Positions 21,955-32,769 of a DNA stretch of 64,000 nt are shown one piece after another (the stretch's first letter is position 1; each line of letters opens with the position of its first letter). This stretch comes from Thelephora terrestris (taxonomy: Eukaryota > Basidiomycota > Agaricomycetes > Thelephorales > Thelephoraceae): positions 1,178,001 through 1,242,000 of the forward strand of contig WIUZ02000007.1 of assembly GCA_015956445.1 (NCBI GenBank), written 5' to 3'. The notes under the pieces were generated by a model that saw only the letters and a program-made list of their open reading frames with translations, searched no databases and was not told the origin of the DNA. The translations under genes were made by a program, and so were the position numbers.

Positions 21955-22450
21955 GCGTTTAATGTTGAAGCTGAAGTTCAACGATCCCTCCGAGGCGCTT
22001 GCACGGTTGTCTTCAAAGGAATTAAGGAAATGACCTTTCCTAACGACAGCAAGGTCTTGGTCAGAGGCAGGGAGCGCACGATACCAGAAATCCACTCGAG
22101 AGGATCCCAGCGGCCATACACGCCGCCACTGACCTGTCCAACCCTGACGGTTATCGGGCGAATGCATGTATTTTCAGCGGCAATCTGGAGTATCCTCTCG
22201 GAAATCCGTTTGGACTAGTTGTATCCGTTGACGGTCGCAGGCTCCGGAGCTGCTGGCTCTTCCGGGATGAGGCCGGGTCGCTTTGTCACTATCAAAGGTC
22301 ATTAGAAGGCCGAGACTCGTCGAGTGGTGACTCAAGGGTGAAAACGGCAACACTGCTGGTGAGTATGAACCGAAGAGGGGTCGGAAGCTTAGATTCAAGC
22401 GCGAAATTAATCAGGTTCCGAACACTCGCGACGTTTGCCTCGAGTGTTCG
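21955..22450 (-). pseudogene. Partial duplicate of the neighbouring reductase domain
   Basis: About 460 bp similar (by eye roughly four bases in five) to about 22,980-23,435, the thioester-reductase exon-intron-exon of the next gene. It even includes the intron with GACCTTTGATAGTGACAAAGC. The copy carries a stop at the SDR-type YxxxK site (GYSQSK in the parent, GYN-stop-SK here) and loses frame downstream. It is a tandem truncated duplicate lying 3' of its parent. Confidence 0.75.
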
Positions 22451-22540
22451 ATCGCCCGATTGGTAGAATTCATATGAATATACCCGGGCAAAAAAAAAAC
22501 AGAAAAGCCGAATCGCTCTTTCTTCTTCTACTAAGAACTT

Positions 22541-25500
22541 CTACGGGCTAGCGGCATTCCCAGGGTCAGGTGTAGAACTCCGGGCCCTTGACAACTTCAG
22601 GAGACCAAGCGACTTCCAATACCCAAGCCACCTCTGGATCTCCTCCGCCTTGACACTCCTCAGGTCCTCCCCATCGAGAACAGGGCACACACTCCTGGCG
22701 ACCTCCGTACCACACGACGCCAATCCACCAGCCTCCGACCCACTCCCCTCGTCAATAGCCTCGTAGAATCCCAACAACCGCAAAATTGGATGTTCCTGCA
22801 CGTTCTTGACTGTTCCAGATGCCCCTTTCAACTTCGAGAGCCATTCGCGGTAAGGTATGAGGGGGACGTTCAATTCCTTTGCAATGTAACCGAACAAATC
22901 GTCCCACCGACACGGCGTCGGGTTCACGAGGTGAAGGTGCAAAGCCGGACGTGTCGTTCCAGCACCAAGTATCTGCACAAGCGCTTGGGCGGTCGTCTCC
23001 AAAGGAAGCAAGGAGATGACCCTTCCCAAAGACGGCAAGGACTTGGTCAGAGGCGGGGACCGCACGATAGCAGGAATCAATTCGAGAGGATTCCAGCAGC
23101 CGTTCACGCCGCCGCTGATCTGTCCAACCCTGACGATTATCGGACGAAGGGATGTCTTTTCGGCGGCGATCTCGAGTATCCTCTCGGCAACCCATTTGGA
23201 CTGGCTGTATCCGTTGGCGGTTGCAAACTCCGGAGCTGCTGGCTCTTCCGGGATGAGGCCGGGGTGCTTTGTCACTATCAAAGGTCATTAGAAGGCCGAA
23301 ACTCGTCGAGTGGTTGACTCACGGGTGAAAACGGCAACAGTGCTGGTAAATATGAACCGAGGAGGGGCCGGAAGCTTAGATTCGAGCGCGAGATTGATCA
23401 GGTTCCGAACACTCGCGACGTTTGGTTCGAATGACGAAAGTCTCAAGTTAAAATCCACTCTCCAGCCTAATGCGATGGCTCGGACGTCAGTTTGATGGCA
23501 CCACGCACGTTCGTTCTCACATACCGACATGCAAAACGTGGGTGACAGTTGACCTGAGCTGCAACAATATATCATCCCCCAAGCCGAGCGATGGTAACGC
23601 CGGGTCTCCCTCGAGCAGAACGATTTTGGGGGAACCAACGATCTTGGGATCGAGACCGCGATCTTCTAATGCCTTCTTCTGCCGAACGGAAATAGGCGTG
23701 GTGGACTTCCTGGCAAGTACAACGATCCTGAAGACATCAGGAGACTCGTAGAGTTTTGCCAACGTGTTGGACCCTATAGCACCGGTTGTGCCAGTGATCA
23801 AGACAACGCATCCTCGGGGCACCACTCCACACTCTGGCCTGTGAGCAGGGAAGTTCTGGGTATATTTTTCTACGAAATCCATCATCTCTTTCACCGTATT
23901 GTCCAATTGCCGCGAGACACCGGTCGATGTGAGATCAAGGATGAATTTCCCAAGCGCGGAGACGGTAGGATTTTGGTAGACGAAATTCGCCGAAATCCCC
24001 CTGGTATTGAGTTTCGTGGTATTCCTTAGGGCATTCAGAATAGAGTTGCGAATCCACGTTGCTTGTAGGCTAAGTATGTACGAGTGAGTTGGTCAGTGGC
24101 TCGGATTGGAGCAAACAACGAGTAGACCGAACCTGTCACAGCTGTGCTGGAAAATATCGGCATCATCCTCCACCGGAACCTTGAGCACGTTGCTAATGAG
24201 ATTCCGAGCAAACTCTAAAGAGGTCTCCTCAGTCCATTCTCTGGGGAAATACTTGACGGCCTGAGCAGTCTCTTCCGCCGCATCGTACAGCGCGTCGATC
24301 TCAGGTTCGTACTCCGCGATGACAGCCTGCCGTCGGGCGGTCAATTTTGCCGTAAGAATAAACGGCTTTTTAGGAGATGAGACCAGGATCATCTGTGCCG
24401 AAAGTTTGGGTCATGGATCAGTGCCCTATCACTCACAAACAGCCCGTCGAAAAAGAAGAGCATACCTCTTTGAATAACCTGGAATGTTGCGGCGCAAATT
24501 CGTTCATTCGTTCAATGGTTGGCCTTTTGGAACCATCGTCAGCGACGGGGCCTCGATCAAGCAACGCATCACCGGGACATGTTACGGTCACGACTAAACT
24601 CACCAAACCTTGTTCCTAAAATCCGCCAGCTTCTCCTGATCTTCCGGATCAAAGGCAAACTCGGGTTTTGGGTCGATGATGACCCCCGGATTGAATCGAC
24701 CCCGCCCAAACATCACCGCTGATTTGACGTGGGGATCTCCATTGAGGATACCCTCTGGGGGGCGGTGTAAGCATCAAAATGGAGATCACAGTTCGGTTTC
24801 GCTACCTAATGGCACTGGATTCGTCTATGGTTGGGCGGTACGAAACCAGTTGTCAGATAAATCGAATGATGGGGAGGAAACGATGGCTGAATGAACCTTT
24901 TCTCCCGTGTTATGCATAAGTTGGTCGTCGGCACGACCGAATATTTTCCAGTAACCAGGGAGGGTGGGATGCGGAATGACGAGGTCACTCGTGGAGTAGC
25001 AATCGGCGTCTCCTATCTTGGTGTTGTGAACGCAGACCCGGTAAGTTGGTGTGGACTGGGTGTACAGAAGTCAACAAGATGGAGGCATAAGGGCACAGGG
25101 GGGTGTAAAAGAGCGTCGTACCTCGATCACCACCTCGTAGGCGCCATGCCCGTCAGGAACGAAGTGAGGTTTAATCAGCGAACTGAAGCTGAACCACTCC
25201 CACTCTTCGTTCATTGCCTTCGGCAAAGTCTCGGTGACAGTCCCCATCTCGGTGCTAGGTACATCAGTCCCGGATAAGACCTAATTGTCGGACCTAAAGC
25301 GATGAATTACCTTCCATAAAGCTGGAATACGTTAACTCCCTGAGAGACAACGTAATCTCCCACGGACTTTTTCAACGGTGCCCCAGCATACCACTGATTT
25401 TTCCTTGTGAGAAAATTGCACGGTCAGGTCACCACTACAACGAGACATACCAAACCATGAATCGTTTTGAAGTATTCCACCTTCGCGGGGTCCTTTGCCC

Positions 25501-26675
25501 AAAGTTCGACGAACATAGGAACGCAGAATATGAGATCACTGTCGTTGGATGTCACTACGAGGCCGAGGAGAACTAGCAGCGTTCGCCTGACCTCTTTGTA
25601 GCAGCGGATCCCGCGTACACAAGATCTGGAGTCGGAACGGTTGGTGGAACGGCGGGCCTGAACACAGAAGATGTGACTCCGATTCCAGTCTAGTTAAAGA
25701 AAGATATCTGTAACACGCGGAGGGCGATACTCGAAACAGACAAACCATGTATACCAGAAGGGTGAGCCCCATACCATGGAAAACCGGTACCGCATGTGCA
25801 CTGATGACAACACCGCACAAGTCGCGGCCTCCGTGCCATGGCAAACGTGAGAGACTGAGCCAGTTGCGACTCGTAAAAGTGACCGGTTTTGGGAACGCGA
25901 CCGAGCCTGATAACGATGGTGGTCACGGAAACCGATCACTGATCTGGAATGGCTGAACGCACCAGAGGAATGCAAGATACAAACTAGATCGTCTGTACTG
26001 CTGCTTTGAGGTTGAGGAAGGTAATCAAAATCCCCGGAGTCGTCCTCCGGGAACAACTCGGTAAAGGCAGGCATCGGCTGGACGACAGGAATCTCAGACC
26101 CCTGTTCTTTCAAAATAACGATAGTCGCATCTATAAGTGGCTTCAGGTCCGGCGTGGCCAAAATGTACTGGGTTCCTGTCTTATTTATGAGGTGGGCAAC
26201 GCCAGCAGCAGAATTCCTAGGCGAAACCGAGAAGGCGACGCATTCTGCGCGGATGATACCGAGTTTGGTGGTGCCGTAAGTGATGGTGTCTAGGTTTCAA
26301 GGCACTGGATGTTAACTTGGTGCAACGGGAGAGCGCAGGAAGATATTCTTCACCAGAGTTGACCAACAGAGCAATGACGGGCTTCGAGCCGCTGGCTTGT
26401 GGCTCTGGAAGTCGGAATAGTTTGCGAATGTAGCGCCCAGCACGGTGGATTGCACGGATCCATGTGGAGAAGGTGACCTGCTTGCATACTCCAGGAGCCT
26501 CTTCGTAGACATACACGACGTGTTTTGGACTGTGAACGCGATGAAAGTCGATTATTTCTGGTATAGTCAGGCTCAGATCGTGAGGGGGTGGGACGAAGGT
26601 AGTGCTGGTGAGAGCCTGAGTGGGAGGAGGAGGAGGGATTCTCTCTGGCATGGTTCTGCTCGTAGTGTGTGTCAT
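22541..26675 (-). CDS. NRPS-like A-T-R enzyme (acyl adenylating reductase)
   Basis: Large multi-exon gene for an adenylation-thiolation-reductase protein, the layout of aminoadipate reductase-like and carboxylic-acid-reductase enzymes that adenylate an acid, load it on a phosphopantetheine arm and release it as an aldehyde or alcohol with NAD(P)H. The start MTHTTSRTMPERIPP fits a soluble N-terminus. Adenylation: ILHSSG (A3 core) spliced to SVAFPKPVTFT near 25,900, SAHAVPVFHGMGL near 25,800, then MFGRGRFNPGV and PKPEFAFDPEDQ near 24,650-24,720, and MILVSSPKKPF...TAKLTARR near 24,300-24,390. Thiolation: HSCDS spliced to LQATWIRN, putting the pantetheine Ser at an exon junction near 24,130. Reductase: GTTGAIGSNTLAKLYES nucleotide-binding loop near 23,780, FIFTSTVAVFT and NGYSQSKWVAERIL near 23,200. 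It ends at 22,541. No frame break was seen. The substrate cannot be read from sequence. Confidence 0.85.
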
Positions 26676-27572
26676 GGCCGAGTCTGCCTAGAGTTCGCGG
26701 AGGAGAAGAGTGTGTTATGTATTGAATACCTCCCGTGAGCGCACGGAAGCAGTCTGATAAATTGTCCACATCATTCTGCTGCACCTTGCGTTGTTCGTCG
26801 GTTCTGATCACGTACGAACGGCTTTGACTGAACAGCTGGAGCGCTGGTGCAGATGGCTCGGATCGACCCGGTGACACGTTGATTGCAGACGCCATTGGTA
26901 CTATACATCACACTCCTCGTCCTCTGTAATAAAAAGCCCAGATCCAACCCACACCATATCTTATAACTTTCCTTTCGTCGATCCAAATGCGATGGGCGGT
27001 GGCTTTTTGTGTGAGTGCGACAGTTGTAACAATCAGGGTTTCTGTAAACAACCTGGCACGACCATAACCAGCTGGAAGGAAAGCGTTACGCGTATAGGGG
27101 TAAGGCGTCGTCCCCCTAGGTATCGTGCCCTTCCGAATCGCGTCCTCCTCGCCTCGAATTTGAGGCTGGATTCCAGACTATATAGGGGTGGTCACGGTGA
27201 AGTTGGCCCCAGCACCGGAGTCCGAGGGAATCCTTTGAACGCGACATCCCGGAGCCTTCCCAGTGAATTGGCGTCAAAGCACACCCAGAACTGGGGCCCA
27301 TCAACATAGTCAAACTTCAAGCTTAAGTTCAAGTACTAGTCGTTCCTTGGAAATGGAATCATTGGGAACGATCTCATTCAATGAGTCTGTTTGTAGCAAT
27401 GGGTCCATAAGCGCAAACAGTTGTACAAATACCCTGAGTCACCCCCTACTGCAGTGGCGTGAGGATGTACAGGTGCGCCCTGCGCAGGATACGTACCCGC
27501 TATCTACACCCTCTTTTTACTCAGAGCTTTCGACCTCCCCGCATAGCCCGTTTTTCTACCACCATCCGCCGG

Positions 27573-29034
27573 ATGTCCTCTCCAACTCAGCTCGAGCCCA
27601 CGAATCAACACTTCTCGGTCGACCCGGAGGGCAAGCAAGTCGTCGACCTGAGTTTCGTTTCAGAGCCCCTTGGCTTGCCCGCCGCCGATGGCTACGGTTG
27701 GGCCCAGTTCGAGTTCGGTGACCAGATCGGCCCAGACAACCGGTACACAATCACTCGCAAACTAGGCTGGGGGATGTACTCGAGCGCTTGGCTGGCTCGC
27801 GATAGCACGTCAGTGCCGTATCCTTATAGAGAGGCGAAGAACTGACGCCACGCTTTAACAGTGACAACAAGTTCGTTGCCATAAAGGCGCTTACTGGCCA
27901 CATGACGGATCTGTACGAGCGTGCGATCGCCTGGGAGGCTGATGCGTTCCGTCTCATTTCGTACCTGCCCCTTTCTCCTCACTGCGCGCAACTCTTGGAT
28001 GAATTCACGATTCCAGGAAAAGGCTCTGCCGGCTCTCACATGTGCTTTGTGATGCCTGTATACGGAGGCGACGTGAAAGCGCTCGTCGAGGCGTGGTCAA
28101 GTCGCCCCCCGCTTTCTCTGGCTAAGCGAATAGCTCTTCACCTGCTTCGAGGAATCGCTGTTGCGCACGAGCGTGGAATCGTGCATACCGATATCAAGCA
28201 TGACAACATCTTCTTTACTACTGCGATGACAGTGGACGCCATTGAAGCATGGATAGCGAAAGATCCCTCCCGGCGACATGCACCAGAGGCCTCGGCTGAC
28301 GGTGTGGTGCAGGTTGCGGTCTCGCAACCGCTACCCATGATCTCTGAAGAAGAAGCGATGCGAGCTACGTATTTGCTAGCTGATTTTGGTTCTGGTACGT
28401 GTTGTTTATCGAGCTGTTTCGGTTCAGATACTCATCACAAATTTCAGCGCAACCATCGAAACTCCATCGCAACCTAGAGGTTACATCGCCCCCTCTACGA
28501 TCCCCGGAGGCCTACCTCGACGCGGAATGGGACAAGCCCACGGACATTTGGTCGTTCGGTTGTCTGGTACGCGCTCGACACTTAGTAGCGAGAGGATGGG
28601 AAAATTCTGACGCGAATGTTATCAGGTGTACGAACTGGTTACCTCGAAGCATCTCTTCCGCTACGAGCGGAATGAAAAATATGACCTGGACGAGACGGAG
28701 ACTATGCTTTACCAGATGATGCTGTTTACCGGCGAGGTCTTCCGCGCTGCGCAACTGCAGCTCTCTCCGAAAGCTCCCGAGTACTTCACCGCAACCTGTA
28801 AGCGTTCGTTGTTGCACCGATGCCCATTTACCAACTTCCTCAGGCCAACTGAAAAAGGATCCGGCCATCTTCCACTGGTCTCTCAAGTCACGTATTGACG
28901 ACCTGAAGGTAGTCACCGAGGAGGAAGCTGCGGCGACAGCGAGCTTTGTTGAACGGTGCTTGCGTCTAAATCCAGAACACCGGCCCACGGCGGCCGAACT
29001 TTTGACCGACAGTTGGTTTGATGGGGTGGAGTAG
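27573..29034 (+). CDS. SRPK-type serine/threonine protein kinase
   Basis: Exons read as a complete kinase of the SR-protein-kinase group. Gly loop LGWGMYSSAWLARD, after an intron KFVAIKALTG (ATP Lys), MCFVMPVYGGDVKAL, catalytic loop HERGIVHTDIKHDNIFF (SRPK-style HTD instead of HRD), a ~40-residue insert, then LLADFGS (DFG). After introns come SPEAYLDAEWDKPTDIWSFG (APE/activation segment and F-helix), VYELVTSKHLFRYE, and the C-lobe with FVERCLRLNPEHRPTAAELL and WFDGVE-stop. Such kinases phosphorylate Arg/Ser-rich proteins in RNA processing. An in-frame upstream Met at 27,459 would add an Arg-rich, acid-poor leader (RTRYLHPLFTQSFRPPRIAR) that looks like a mitochondrial presequence. The start at 27,573 (MSSPTQLEPTN) is the conservative choice. 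The 3' part is duplicated at 44.4-44.8 kb. Confidence 0.85.
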
Positions 29035-29569
29035 AGACAGACCTTCACAAGCTTCCATTAACCCCCGATGTTGCACTTGATCTTCTCTCGACTGCCTGCA
29101 CAAACGCCTCTCTTAGTACTCGGATCTGCCGTGCCCTTGGTGATATAAAAAGTCATCACGGCGAAAAGTGTGAAGAGGGTGGCCTCATCGTGGACCTACC
29201 CAAGACTTTGTAGCGTTCTTGTAAGAATCAGGGAGACCGTTATCTTGGGGCCAACTCAGAGATGACACGGCGTCCTCAAAAGTCCTCAGATATCCGTTGA
29301 TATGCGTGTCTACAAGACTAGCGTTAGGGACAGTCGCCCAATGGCTACATGACTAAAATCGTACTTGATACCAAGATAACATCTTGCTGTATGAATTCAA
29401 AACCAGATGGGCAGGCAGAGGTAGACACAAAAGGTGGCATCGCCAAGGGAAGTTTACTTCCGTGGGCTTCACCGGCGGTTATCAACCGGCTAGATTAGAT
29501 TTCGGCATTTGCCGACGCATAAAGCTTCGGAAATAAATAACGGCCGATCCCGATCCACTTTCCGAAGCA

Positions 29570-31019
29570 ATGCCGACCACCCAGAAACCACGCAAAGCAA
29601 TTCTAACCCAGGAACAACTTTCTCAATTCCAAGAATCCCAATGTCACAAAGACATTGCGGCTTACATTGAATCTCTCAACGCATCTGTTACCGGAGTAAA
29701 GCTTTCGGACGAGTGTCCGCAATCCCCGGTGAGTTAGATTATCTCCTGGGTTGATGACAGGGGAGTGACGAAGACCCCAGGGAATCACTGCAATCTTAGC
29801 TTTATTGGACCGAGTAGAAAAACTTGTAGCGGAGATACCACCAGTGGACAACAAAGCTTCACGGTTTGGTAATCCCGCCTTTAGGACATTTTACGATAGG
29901 GTGCTTGAGGTGAGCATAAACCATTGGGGTTCGAACGCCACTGACAGCTTATTGTGGAGTCAGATTTCTCATGACCTTCATGCTTCCTTGCCAAATCTTC
30001 CCGAAGACGCGATCCCAGAGGTAGCCACTTACCTGGAGGAATCTTGGGGGAACAAAGCGAGGCTCGATTACGGGAGTGGAATGGAACTTAATTTCTTGTG
30101 TTGGCTGTAAGCATGTGATGCGTTGTGCTCAATCCGCGGCTTTAATCGCGATTAGCTTCTGTCTAGAGCGATTAGGCGTCGTTCAAGATGAAGATCATAC
30201 CGCCCTTGTCATAAGGGTGTTTTGGAGGTGCGCGGTCCGAGCCGAAACGCCCTCGTCGAAATGCTGTAACTTCCTTTAGGTATATAGGAGTCATGCGGAA
30301 GCTCCAGTCGACCTATTGGCTCGAACCCGCTGGATCACACGGTGTTTGGGGCCTTGACGACTACCACTTTCTACCGTTTCTTTTCGGCTCGGCGCAACTA
30401 AGAGGTACGAAGCAGCCTTACAAGCCCCTTGATCGCATCTCACCGACTGTAAGGTCATAAGTACATCAGACCCAAGTCAATCCACGATAACGAGCTAGTC
30501 GATGAATATGCCAAGGATTATATGTACCTCGCGTGCATCAAGTTCATTAACTCTGTCTGTCTCATTCACGCCTCCTTCTATTGCCCATAACTCAATCTCG
30601 GACAGATAAAAACAGCTTCATTACGGTGGCATAGCCCCATGTTAGACGACATATCCGCAGTAAGCACTGGGCCGTCGTATCGAATGGTCTTATGACACTC
30701 TCATTCGCAGGTCAAGACCTGGGACAAGGTGAATCAGGGGATGGTGAAAATGTATCTCGCAGAAGTCCTGGGGAAATTGCCGGTTATCCAGCATTTCTTG
30801 TTTGGCTCGATCCTTACCTGGGAAGGGGAGTTCCCCGAGCAACATGACGAATCAAAATGTGGACACGACCACTCGAAACCGGGAGTGCTAGGAGTTGGTG
30901 GTTGGGGCGATTGCTGTGGCATACCCATTCCATCGGTGTTTGGAGCTGCAGAAGCTGAGAAGGCCCACGGTGGGGTTCCATTGTCCGGCCCAAGCATTCG
31001 TCCGATTCCTTTCGACTAG
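29570..31019 (+). CDS. PP2A phosphatase activator (PTPA/Rrd family)
   Basis: Peptidyl-prolyl isomerase-like activator of protein phosphatase 2A, a housekeeping cytosolic/nuclear protein. It starts [17 protein letters not shown]. Family signature blocks appear in order: [48 protein letters not shown], then [68 protein letters not shown], and [35 protein letters not shown]. It ends in a low-complexity Gly/Pro tail and a stop at 31,019. At least five short introns separate these blocks. No missing domain was noticed, and the length (about 390-400 residues) suits the family. Yeast has two paralogues (RRD1, RRD2). Which one this matches was not decided. Confidence 0.9.
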
Positions 31020-31211
31020 ATATGTTACACCCCTTGCTCATATTAATTCATACGTTGCGTCGAACTTGCTCATCCCTCCCGTTTGCGCTTGATCCATCTT
31101 TCAGCCGAGATCAGTGATTGGTCCCGTGGCCGTGATCGTGATCTCATGTGAAATCGCAGTCAACCCGGCATCGGGTGTAGGAACTTGCTTCCGAAGCCCC
31201 ATCTTCTTGAA

Positions 31212-32648
31212 ATGCCTCATCTCTCTGAAGCGGTTGGACACCAGAGCCCAGACAAGCCAGTGCGCAAATTTTAAGCGTACTTGAGAAAGCTGTGTGGCCG
31301 GCGGGTTGATCCTTCCGTACAGGTTGGCTGGAACACCCGTGACCTCCTCCTTTATGCCGTTGGCATTGGAGCCAAGCGCGACGATTTGTCTCTTGCGTTT
31401 GGTACGTAGGAGTCTTGGTCGCACGCGTTGCGTTGACTCAACGGGTCGTTTCACAGAACTCGGTACGTGACCTGTCCAATAAACAGCTACGCTGCGGGTC
31501 TCTTTCTCAACGTCTTGTCATCGCAGACAGAAAATGGGCACCGTTTCCCACATATCCCGTCGTTCTCGGAATCAAGGGTACGGATACACCAGGAACACGT
31601 GGAAGTATAGGCTGACGTCGCTGGATAGGCGACGGTCAGGATGTTAACCTCTTTGCTGACGTTGTAAAGCCCAGGGGCACACCGCCCCCAGGATTGCCAC
31701 AGTTTGATCCGAACCGCGTGGTGAGTCGTCCCTATGGTGCTCCTCGATCCGTCGGTCATGTTTTCTCCCAGGTTCACGGCAGTCAATCGATTGAGATCTT
31801 AAAGCCACTTCCGAGGGAGAGCGGGGCGGGTTGGAAGTTGACCGGCCGAATCGTGGGTGTCCACGAGAACAGTGAGTCTAACGCGTCATCGGGTTTTATT
31901 CTGCCCTTAGTAAACTTTCGTTTGTCCCAACTAGGGAGCGGAATCATCGTCGAGAGGGAAAGTACCCTCGTTGACAAGGAAGGCGTGGCATACGCCCGCT
32001 TATTTGTATGGGCCTTGTTTGTTGGATATAAGCTATCTGACGGGCGCCTAGAGCTCTGAATTCAACCTTGGTGCAAAGACCACAGGCGAAAAATTCTCCA
32101 AAGTGATTGCTAGTCAACCCAAGGGCAAGCCCATTCCCAAGGATCGCAAACCGGACTATGTCACGGAGGACAAAATCACTCCCGAGCAGGCTATCCTGTA
32201 TCGCTTGAGCGGCGACTACAACCCCCTCCATATCGGTAAACGTACATTTCCATCACGTTTTGCGTGTGCTAATGATACGTTTCCGTAGATTCCAGGATTG
32301 GTCAAGCAGCAGGGTTCGGAGGTGTCATCCTCCATGGGTTGTGCACGTTTGGTTTTGTCGCTCGATCCATCGTGACCGCGGTCGGGAACAATGACCCAAA
32401 TTCGTTGGTTTATTATGGCGTCAAGTTCACTTCGCCTGTTAAGCCAGGTGATTCCATACAAACCTCCATCTGGGAGGTCGGACCCGGGCCAAACGGCACA
32501 ACTGAATTAGCGTTTGAGACTAAGAACCTCACCACTGGAAAGGTATGTTCCCTTGAATAACGCTGAGTCCCCGCTAACTACCGCCATTCAGGTCGTCCTG
32601 GGTTCTGGAGTCGCCTACGTCAGGAAACAACAAGGCGCAAAGCTCTAA
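31212..32648 (+). CDS. Peroxisomal MaoC-family enoyl-CoA hydratase 2
   Basis: Hydrates trans-2-enoyl-CoA in peroxisomal beta-oxidation. It is a stand-alone relative of the hydratase-2 half of fungal Fox2. The start MPHLSEAVGHQSPDKP is spliced to VGWNTRDLLLYAVGIGAKRD. Then come WAPFPTYPVVLGIKGT, QDVNLFADVV, LPQFDPNRVVHGSQSIEIL, WKLTGRIVGVHEN, STLVDKEGVAYARL, FNLGAKTTGEKFSKVIA, RKPDYVTEDKITPEQAILYR, and the hot-dog active-site block LSGDYNPLHID (Asp/His catalytic pair) with AAGFGGVILHGLCTFGF. The last exon is VVLGSGVAYVRKQQGAKL-stop. The terminal AKL is a type-1 peroxisomal targeting signal variant. About six introns are implied. It is transcribed in the same direction as the PP2A activator 190 bp upstream. 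Confidence 0.9.
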
Positions 32649-32769
32649 GCACACGATGTAACTGACCTGTACATTAGCCGTACTTCGCTCATAACTGCTA
32701 CATCTTACACTGGCATTGCAACAAGAGGTGACATGGTGGAGTACAAATTATGGTAAACAAATCGTGAGC

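Noticed and set aside
28512-29048. 178-residue minus-strand frame
   Set aside because: It is antisense to the C-lobe exons of the SRPK kinase, which carry real kinase motifs.
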